Shown: positions 5,378 to 10,752 of the stretch, piece by piece
Layout of the letters: every line of letters starts with the position of its first letter
How positions within the stretch are numbered: position 1 is the stretch's first letter
Origin: an uncultured Bacilli bacterium
GTDB lineage: Bacteria > Bacillota_I > Bacilli_A > RF39 > UBA660
DNA length: 10,752 bases
Assembly: GCA_910588025.1 (NCBI GenBank)
Contig: CAJUQG010000033.1
Coordinates: 1-10,752 of the forward strand
Direction: 5' to 3'
Position numbers and translations under genes: made by a program
The notes under the pieces: generated by a model
Seen by the model: the letters and a program-made list of their open reading frames with translations, nothing else
What the model was told of the DNA's origin: nothing
Databases searched by the model: none

Positions 5378-5406
5378 TTGTATTCCCTTGGTTTTTTCGT
5401 TACAAT
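5378..5406 (+). promoter_or_regulatory. dnaI: Promoter of dnaI
   Basis: TTGTAT (5378-5383), 17 bases and TACAAT (5401-5406). The same -35 hexamer and spacing are used at the dnaB promoter. No terminator is clear between dnaB and dnaI, so read-through may add to expression. Confidence 0.7.
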
Positions 5407-5426
5407 GAAAATGAAAGGTGATTTTT

Positions 5427-6323
5427 ATGGCGATGATTCAAGAAATAAAAGCTTTTAAAAGTTCTTTTCCAGATTTAAAAAAGAATTATGAGGAAGCTTG
5501 TAGTGACCAATCATTTTTAGCGTTGGTAAATCGGCTAGGATTATCTAGTCAAGTTGCTATGAAAATTACTTCTAAGTTGCAAGATACAGTAAGAGAGTGT
5601 AAACATTGTGAACGTTGTCAAGGGTTATATATGTGTCAAAATGCTTTGAAGGGATATGTAAGAATACCAGAAAAAAAGCAAAAGCAAGTCATCTTTTCTT
5701 ATGCACCTTGTAAATATCAATTAAAGATGATGGAAACCAAGAGGGAAAAAGAAAAGAAAGCTAATATTAATTTGTTTGCAAGAATGAAAGATATTGATGT
5801 TTCTGGAGATAAGAAACGAATTGAAGTTATTAAGTGGATTGATCGATATTATGAACAGTATGATTTTTCGAAAACAAAAAAAGGTTTATATCTTCATGGC
5901 TCATTTGGCTCTGGTAAAACTTTTTTAATTAGTGCATTGTTTCATGAACTAGAAATAGAAAAACATGCTTCTATTTGTATTGCATATTTTCCAGAAATCT
6001 TACGAACTTTGAAAGATGATTGGGAAATTTATGAAAGCAAAATGAAACATTATCAAATGGTTGATTTATTATTTTTAGATGATATTGGCGCAGAGAAAAT
6101 TACGGAATGGGGAAGAGATGAAGTTTTAGGGACTATTTTACAGTATCGAATGGAGCATCAGTTACCTACTTTCTTTTCTTCTAATATGAGTATTGGAGAT
6201 TTAGAAAATCATTTAGCGGGTGTTGGTCCTTTTAAAGATTTGGTAAAAGCACGAAGAATTATAGAACGAATAAAACAATTGTCAGAAGAAAAAGAATTGA
6301 TTAGTGAAAATCGAAGAAAATAA
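5427..6323 (+). CDS. dnaI: Primosomal helicase loader DnaI
   Basis: The 298-residue protein starts at ATG 5427, five bases after AAAGGTGA; the upstream GTG falls inside that ribosome site. The N-terminal helicase-interaction domain has a cysteine cluster (C58, C61, C64, C70, and C95) fitting the zinc-binding fold known in Bacillus DnaI. The C-terminal AAA+ domain has Walker A at 158-165 (GSFGSGKT) and Walker B at about 214-221 (LLFLDDIG). It also has a FFSSN sensor-1 stretch and an arginine-rich end (ARRIIERIKQ). Length is close to Bacillus DnaI (about 310). It binds ATP and delivers the hexameric replicative helicase together with DnaB and DnaD. The unknown gene at 6354 follows after 30 bases, probably in one transcript. 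Confidence 0.9.
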   Translation: MAMIQEIKAFKSSFPDLKKNYEEACSDQSFLALVNRLGLSSQVAMKITSKLQDTVRECKHCERCQGLYMCQNALKGYVRIPEKKQKQVIFSYAPCKYQLKMMETKREKEKKANINLFARMKDIDVSGDKKRIEVIKWIDRYYEQYDFSKTKKGLYLHGSFGSGKTFLISALFHELEIEKHASICIAYFPEILRTLKDDWEIYESKMKHYQMVDLLFLDDIGAEKITEWGRDEVLGTILQYRMEHQLPTFFSSNMSIGDLENHLAGVGPFKDLVKARRIIERIKQLSEEKELISENRRK

Positions 6324-6353
6324 ATATATGTTGTAGTAGGGTGGTTTTTTCCG

Positions 6354-7043
6354 ATGGAAATAAGAGATGTTGTGACAATTCAGGCTTTAGAAGAATATTT
6401 AAAAGAACGAAATTTTAAAGTAAATGCTTATGAAGAGGATATTTTACAGGCAATATGGCCGTTTTTACGTGATCGTCAATTGTTCTTTTTGATTAAAAAT
6501 CCTCATTATCCAAATGATTTTGAATGGTTACGAAATCACTTTTATGAAAAAATTGAAGGAAAGTATTCTAAGCATTATGCACCAGGTATTTTAAGAGCGA
6601 ATGCCGAAGGCGATTTTTGGGCTCGAGTTCCTATTTTAAATTGGAAGCCAGTTAAAAAAGAGGATTCAGAGTTTTATGATTGGAAATGGGAATATATAGA
6701 TTTGTGGAGAAAGTTTGAAGATATTTTTCATTTGTCACATGATTATGAATGTATTTATCAAGATGAACATTTACAAATTATTGTTTTTCTTTTAAGACTT
6801 TTTCGACCAGAAATACATAATTCTGTTGCTCGAGGTTTTTATCGTGATGGATATTATCAAAATCCAGAAAGTTCTTGCGATGTTATTAAAAGTTGGAGAT
6901 ATCAAAATTATCCTTATGTTTGTCAGACACCTTTAGAATCGATTGAAATGCTGGGGCTTAATGAGTTTTTTCGCTTAGAACCTTATTATCGAGAGCAAAA
7001 AAATAAATTGGAAGAAAGAATTCGTACTCTTGATATGAAATAA
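6354..7043 (+). CDS. Hypothetical tryptophan- and tyrosine-rich protein, co-transcribed with dnaI
   Basis: The gene encodes 229 residues. The ribosome site is weak (AGGGTGG about 10 bases before the ATG), which suggests modest translation or coupling to dnaI. I do not recognise the family. The protein is soluble, with no signal or membrane segment, and has eight Trp and many Tyr and Phe. Conspicuous stretches are AIWPFLRDRQLFFLIKNP (about 33-50), GDFWARVPILNW, DWKWEYIDLWRKF and SVARGFYRDGYYQNP. The C-terminus is a charged helix (REQKNKLEERIRTLDMK). It is intact, uses codons like its neighbours and is followed by a clear terminator, so it is a real gene at the end of the replication cluster. 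A role tied to DnaI is only suggested by position. Confidence 0.75.
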   Translation: MEIRDVVTIQALEEYLKERNFKVNAYEEDILQAIWPFLRDRQLFFLIKNPHYPNDFEWLRNHFYEKIEGKYSKHYAPGILRANAEGDFWARVPILNWKPVKKEDSEFYDWKWEYIDLWRKFEDIFHLSHDYECIYQDEHLQIIVFLLRLFRPEIHNSVARGFYRDGYYQNPESSCDVIKSWRYQNYPYVCQTPLESIEMLGLNEFFRLEPYYREQKNKLEERIRTLDMK

Positions 7044-7093
7044 AAAAGTTACTTTTAAATATTATCTTTGTGATAATTTGAGTAACTTTTTTT
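7044..7093 (+). terminator. Rho-independent terminator of the dnaI transcript
   Basis: aaaagttact ending at 7053 pairs with agtaactttt from 7081. An inner stem attatc/gataat (7061-7066, 7072-7077) extends the hairpin. A T run follows to 7093. It starts directly after the stop codon of the 229-residue gene. Confidence 0.8.
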
Positions 7094-7176
7094 CATAAGT
7101 TTTTTTCTTAATTTATTTGTTTCATTCAATAAGTTAATTCATTTTTAAAGAGGCTTTTTTTATTGTTAGATTGTTT

Positions 7177-7434
7177 TTAGCATTTTGATGAGATAAACTG
7201 TTCGTTAAATCGTAATAATTCTTCTTAATTTTCTTTACAGTCAAATTTTTTTCTAAATTGGTGGGTAAACATGATTGCAGAATTCAAAGAAAAATTCATA
7301 TCTGCTTGAATTTCAATCGTATAGTAATCTCTTGGGAAGGTATTATAGATTTTGTAAGGATTTTTATTTTTTTGAAATATTCTAAAATAGTTTTGTAATT
7401 GTATATCTGGACAAAGATTTAGGGAAAAACTCTC
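7177..7434 (-). pseudogene. Start-less gene remnant with an in-frame stop
   Basis: The minus strand is open from 7434 to a stop at 7225-7227 and reads like real protein: ESFSLNLCPDIQLQNYFRIF, then QKNKNPYKIYNTFPRDYYTI, EIQADMNFSLNSAIM and FTHQFRKKFDCKEN. Beyond the stop the same frame continues EELLRFNEQFISSKC to a second stop at 7177-7179. There is no start codon or ribosome site at its 5' end, which meets the clpB promoter region, so the front of the gene is missing. No family recognised. It occupies most of the 489-base gap between the 229-residue gene and clpB. It could be chance coding-like sequence, but the composition argues against that. Confidence 0.4.
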
Positions 7435-7462
7435 TTATCTTTTTTTATTAAAAGTAAAGAAA

Positions 7463-7489
7463 TTAGCACTTATTGTTGACGAGTGCTAA
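7463..7489. promoter_or_regulatory. CIRCE operator (HrcA binding site)
   Basis: TTAGCACTT (7463-7471), nine bases, GAGTGCTAA (7481-7489). It matches the CIRCE consensus TTAGCACTC-N9-GAGTGCTAA at 17 of 18 arm positions. It overlaps the -35 of the clpB promoter, so bound HrcA would block transcription until heat shock titrates the GroEL-dependent repressor. Confidence 0.95.
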
Positions 7490-7504
7490 TAAAAGTGTTA
7501 AAAT
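7476..7504 (+). promoter_or_regulatory. clpB: Heat-shock-controlled promoter of clpB
   Basis: TTGACG (7476-7481), 17 bases and TAAAAT (7499-7504). The -35 lies across the CIRCE spacer and right arm. The start point would be near 7511, giving a leader of about 20 bases before the ribosome site and ATG. Confidence 0.8.
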
Positions 7505-7532
7505 TGCATATAGTAAAAAAGGAGGAGATTTT

Positions 7533-9656
7533 ATGAATTTTCAAGAAAACGATAGTTTAAAAAATGTTTTAGAAAAATATGGTCGTGATATTACAAAGAA
7601 TGTAGCTGATAATAAAGTAGATCCTGTTATTGGACGAGATGAAGAAGTACGAAATATTATTCGTATCTTATCACGAAAAACAAAGAATAATCCTGTTTTG
7701 ATAGGTGAACCGGGAGTAGGTAAAACAGCAATTGTAGAAGGTCTTGCACAACGAATCATTAAAGGTGATGTTCCTGGTAGTTTAAAGAATAAGCGAATTT
7801 GGGAACTTGATTTGGGGGCCTTGGTAGCTGGAGCAAAATATCGAGGTGAGTTTGAAGAACGTTTAAAAGCTGTTTTAAAAGAAGTAAAAGATAGTAATGG
7901 CGAAATTATTATGTTCATTGATGAAATTCATATGATTGTAGGTAGTGGACAAGAAGGAACTATGGATGTTGGCAATATGTTAAAGCCAATGCTTGCTCGA
8001 GGAGAAATACGTTTGGTAGGAGCTACTACTTTAAATGAGTATCGTAAATATATCGAAAAAGATGGAGCACTGGAAAGACGTTTTCAAAAAGTCTTAGTTA
8101 GTGAACCGAATGTGATAGATACCATAACTATTTTACGTGGTTTAAAGGAACGATTTGAGGTCTTTCATGGAGTAACAATTAAAGATAATGCTCTTGTGAG
8201 TGCGGCAAGTCTTAGTGATCGTTATATTACAGATCGTTTTCTACCAGATAAAGCTATTGATTTGGTGGATGAAGCTTGTGCAACAATAAAGATGCAAATG
8301 GATTCGGTACCAGTAGAACTTGATGAGTTAACACGTCATATCATGCGATTACAAATTGAATTACAAGCATTAAAAAAAGAAAAGGATGAAATTAGTAAAG
8401 CTCGTAAAGAAGAAATAGAAAATGAGATTGCAACTTTAAAAATTCAAGAAGAAGAAATGCGTAATAAATGGGAAGAGGAAAAGGGATTAAACGATAAAAT
8501 TAATAAAAAGAAAGAAGAACTTGAGAAAGCTAAGTTTGATTTAGAAACAGCAGAAAATAATTACGATTTAGAAAATGCGGCAAAATTACGTCATGGAATT
8601 ATTCCTAATTTAGAGGGGGAATTGGACCGTTTACGTGAAGAAACGAAATCCCAAATTTTAAGTGATGTGGTTGATGAGGAAGATATTGCAGAAATTATTT
8701 CAAGATGGACAAATATTCCAGTGCAGAAATTAGTAAGTGGTGAGCGAGAAAAATTACTTTCTTTGAATGAAAATTTGAAAAAAAGAGTAATGGGACAGGA
8801 TAATGCTTTGAAACTTGTTAGTGATGCTATTATTCGAGCTCGTAGTGGAATTAAAGACCCGAATCGTCCTATTGGATCTTTCATTTTTTTAGGACCAACG
8901 GGTGTTGGTAAAACAGAGGTTGCTAAGAGTTTAGCATATGAACTTTTTGATGATGAAAGACATATGATTCGTATTGATTGTTCTGAATATATGGAAAGTT
9001 TTAATGTATCAAGACTAGTGGGAGCTCCTCCAGGTTATGTCGGATATGATGAGGGAGGACAACTTACAGAAGCAGTAAGACGAAATCCTTATAGTATAGT
9101 GTTATTTGATGAAATTGAAAAAGCACATAAAGATGTATTTAATATTTTGCTACAAATATTGGATGATGGAAGAATTACTGATAGTCAAGGAAGAACGGTT
9201 GATTTTAAAAATACGATTATTATTATGACCAGTAATCTAGGTAGTGAATATATTTTAGAAAATCAAGAACATGCTGAAGATTTTGTTATGGAAGAATTAA
9301 GAAATACCTTCCGACCTGAATTTATTAATCGTATTGATGAGATTATTGTATTTCATTCATTGAAAAAAGAAATGATTCATTCTATTTTAGATAAAATTAT
9401 TTTAGAAACACAGCGACGTCTGGCACCTAGTAATATTCATCTTTCTTTAACTGACAAAGCTCGTGAAAAAGTAATTGAAGAAGCTTTTGATGAAAAATAT
9501 GGTGCTCGTCCCATTAAAAGATATGTTACCAAACATATTGAAACATTATTGGCAAATGAACTTTTAAAAGAAGATACGGAGTTTAATGATTGTTTTGTTA
9601 TTGATGTTTTAGATGATCATTTTGTTATTCAAAAAAATAATGCAATTCACCTTTAG
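7533..9656 (+). CDS. clpB: ATP-dependent disaggregase ClpB lacking the N-terminal domain
   Basis: The 707-residue protein starts at ATG after GGAGGA; upstream in-frame codons lie in the promoter. Module 1 has Walker A GEPGVGKT (58-65), pore loop AKYRG, Walker B IIMFIDE (125-131) and arginine finger ALERRF (179-184). The long coiled-coil middle domain (about 260-385) marks it as ClpB rather than ClpC. Module 2 has Walker A GPTGVGKT (454-461), pore loop GYVGY, Walker B VLFDE (523-527) and sensor 2 GARP (657-660). No ClpP-docking loop is seen. The usual Clp_N domain (about 145 residues) is absent; promoter, CIRCE and ribosome site sit directly before this start, so the short form is genuine. Mycoplasma ClpB is similarly short. 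It threads aggregated proteins through its pore, working with DnaK. Expression should rise on heat stress via HrcA. Confidence 0.93.
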   Translation: MNFQENDSLKNVLEKYGRDITKNVADNKVDPVIGRDEEVRNIIRILSRKTKNNPVLIGEPGVGKTAIVEGLAQRIIKGDVPGSLKNKRIWELDLGALVAGAKYRGEFEERLKAVLKEVKDSNGEIIMFIDEIHMIVGSGQEGTMDVGNMLKPMLARGEIRLVGATTLNEYRKYIEKDGALERRFQKVLVSEPNVIDTITILRGLKERFEVFHGVTIKDNALVSAASLSDRYITDRFLPDKAIDLVDEACATIKMQMDSVPVELDELTRHIMRLQIELQALKKEKDEISKARKEEIENEIATLKIQEEEMRNKWEEEKGLNDKINKKKEELEKAKFDLETAENNYDLENAAKLRHGIIPNLEGELDRLREETKSQILSDVVDEEDIAEIISRWTNIPVQKLVSGEREKLLSLNENLKKRVMGQDNALKLVSDAIIRARSGIKDPNRPIGSFIFLGPTGVGKTEVAKSLAYELFDDERHMIRIDCSEYMESFNVSRLVGAPPGYVGYDEGGQLTEAVRRNPYSIVLFDEIEKAHKDVFNILLQILDDGRITDSQGRTVDFKNTIIIMTSNLGSEYILENQEHAEDFVMEELRNTFRPEFINRIDEIIVFHSLKKEMIHSILDKIILETQRRLAPSNIHLSLTDKAREKVIEEAFDEKYGARPIKRYVTKHIETLLANELLKEDTEFNDCFVIDVLDDHFVIQKNNAIHL

Positions 9657-9686
9657 AAGATATGTTTGAGAAAGCATATCTTTTTT
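9657..9686 (+). terminator. Rho-independent terminator of clpB
   Basis: aagatatg (9657-9664) pairs with catatctt (9675-9682) and a T run follows to 9686. It begins at the base after the clpB stop codon. Confidence 0.8.
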
Positions 9687-9711
9687 ATGTAGTGTTATGA
9701 ATAACCATAAG

Positions 9712-9739
9712 TTGTTTTATTTTGATAAAATAATATAAA
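9712..9739 (+). promoter_or_regulatory. Candidate promoter of the surface-protein gene
   Basis: TTGTTT (9712-9717), 16 bases and TATAAA (9734-9739). It would give a leader of about 135 bases. A nearer TTGACG (9826-9831) has only a TATATT 23 bases away, which is too far. The leader holds a weak bulged hairpin (cact...agtg with acga/tcgt, about 9819-9846) of unknown meaning. Confidence 0.3.
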
Positions 9740-9883
9740 CTATAAATACTTACAAATAACTAGTAAAGAGGATGAAAAAATGGTATATTAATGATGTTAA
9801 TAAAATATCAAGATATCCACTTTCATTGACGAACATATATCGTAGTGTTTTGGGTATATTAAGTTTAAGGAGTAACGATTTTT

Positions 9884-10752
9884 ATGAGTCATAATAAGAA
9901 AATATGGATGATATTAGGAAGTGTCGCCATTTTACTTTTAGTAGTAGGAGTCAGTTTTGCTTATTGGTATTCTGAGTTTTTTCAAAACAAAGAAAATGTT
10001 GTGATAACAGATTGTTTTAAAATGAGTTTTGAAAGTGATGAAACTAGTGATATTAAGTTAGAATATGGATATCCCATTACCGAAGAGGAAGGAAGTAAGT
10101 TAAAACCTTATCGTTTTTCGATTACAAATATATGTACCAGTACAAATACTTATCAAATTAATATGGAAAGTTTAAGTAACTCTACGATGCCAGAGCGAGT
10201 ATTAAAGGTAAAAGTAAATGAAGGTAATGGAGTATTATTACGAAGTGAAGTAGAAGTGGAACCAACGGTTGGAGAAAGAGCGTATAAAATAGAAACGGGA
10301 ATCATTTATCCAAAAGAGACGAAGAGTTTTGAAGTAAGACTATGGATGGATGAAAGTACCACAATGGCTGATACCGATGCAATGAATAAAGAATATATAG
10401 GAAAAGTAACGGTTACAGCAACGTATTCTACTTTAAAATATCAAGAACCAATATTAAATGGAACAGATCCTATATTAAGTGAAGGATTAATCCCAGTTAC
10501 GATAGAGAATGATGGAACTGTAAAAAAAGCAAGTGAAACAGATAAATGGTATAGCTATGAAGAGAAAAGATGGGCGAATGCAGTCATATTAAATGATGAG
10601 AGTAAGACTTATCAAAATAATGAAGTGATACCAGAGAGTAATATTGAGTCATACTTTGTTTGGATACCGAAATACCGTTATCAATTATGGGATTTAGGAG
10701 AATACGAAAGTCTCTCAGAAGTAGATAATAGTAAACCACATGAAATCCCAAT
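9884..10752 (+). CDS. SipW-signal-type surface protein, cut by the right edge
   Basis: At least 289 residues are present and the frame is still open at 10752. AAGGAG stands 11 bases before the ATG, slightly far. The N-terminus (MSHNKKIW, then a helix MILGSVAILLLVVGVSFAYW) resembles signals of SipW-processed proteins such as TasA, with a positive head and a G-x-S-F-A-Y-W end; cleavage near residue 26 is likely. About 39-190 looks like a beta-rich domain with two cysteines (C44, C84) that could form a disulfide. A linker (NGTDPILSEGLIPVTIENDG) leads to a second part with W222 in KWYSYEEKRWANAV. From V248 it reads VIPESNIESYFVWIPKYRYQ, a motif I associate with large surface proteins of uncultured gut Bacilli. 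The protein is probably exported and surface-located; function unknown. Confidence 0.75.
   Translation, partial: MSHNKKIWMILGSVAILLLVVGVSFAYWYSEFFQNKENVVITDCFKMSFESDETSDIKLEYGYPITEEEGSKLKPYRFSITNICTSTNTYQINMESLSNSTMPERVLKVKVNEGNGVLLRSEVEVEPTVGERAYKIETGIIYPKETKSFEVRLWMDESTTMADTDAMNKEYIGKVTVTATYSTLKYQEPILNGTDPILSEGLIPVTIENDGTVKKASETDKWYSYEEKRWANAVILNDESKTYQNNEVIPESNIESYFVWIPKYRYQLWDLGEYESLSEVDNSKPHEIP

Noticed and set aside
7541..7918. Minus-strand open frame of 125 codons within clpB
   Set aside because: Antisense shadow of highly conserved ClpB coding sequence, with no ribosome site.
9772..9894. 40-codon plus-strand frame (MKKWYINDVNKISRYPLSL...) before the surface protein
   Set aside because: Its AAAGAGG touches the ATG with no spacing, it contains the next gene's ribosome site and start, and its second half reads like leader sequence. 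A leader peptide is possible but unsupported.
1..10752. CRISPR array, insertion sequence or prophage genes
   Set aside because: No regularly spaced repeats, transposase, integrase or phage structural motifs were seen on either strand.

Overview
The window is AT-rich chromosomal DNA from a low-GC Gram-positive bacterium. The pair dnaB (initiation and membrane-attachment type) plus dnaI points to the class Bacilli, because this helicase-loading pathway belongs to Bacilli and relatives. Other supporting traits are a CIRCE/HrcA-type heat-shock operator, strong GGAGG ribosome sites, sigma-A-like promoters with 17-base spacers and a SipW-like surface-protein signal. All tryptophans in the intact genes are TGG and TGA is not needed as a sense codon, so the code looks standard. 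The set would suit an uncultured gut-type Bacilli lineage (Erysipelotrichales- or RF39-like), but that placement is inference.

Left third (1-1500): an accessory-looking, mostly minus-strand region. It holds a small lysine-rich membrane protein, a decayed two-gene operon (two single-base frameshifts and a missing normal start codon), a plus-strand 27-residue hydrophobic peptide gene, and a minus-strand elongator tRNA-Met. The peptide gene has every part of a type I toxin-antitoxin locus: a strong promoter, a hairpin hiding its ribosome site, a likely convergent antisense RNA, and an 8-base repeat that makes the two RNAs complementary. A tRNA-3'-end-like sequence followed by a palindrome recurs at about 399-456 at the same spacing as at the real tRNA. 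It may mark an old integration or duplication spanning the decayed genes and the peptide locus.

Middle (1500-7100): plus-strand housekeeping genes. A YhfW-like FAD oxidoreductase with a C-terminal Rieske centre is followed by a membrane-anchored thioredoxin-fold protein with a CPWC site. Next come dnaB and dnaI, each with its own promoter of the form TTGTAT-17-TAYAAT. DnaI probably shares its transcript with a tryptophan-rich 229-residue protein of unknown function. DnaB and DnaI together load the replicative helicase at the origin and at restart sites.

Right third (7100-10752): a start-less gene remnant on the minus strand, then clpB under a promoter overlapped by a CIRCE operator. This ClpB lacks the usual N-terminal Clp_N domain but keeps both AAA+ modules and the coiled-coil middle domain; it is a disaggregase working with the DnaK system. 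The window ends inside a large SipW-signal-type surface protein cut by the right edge.

The candidate type I toxin-antitoxin locus at about 1018-1290 is the best lead for an undescribed system. The tRNA-end repeat and the decayed gene pair around it are the next most interesting.
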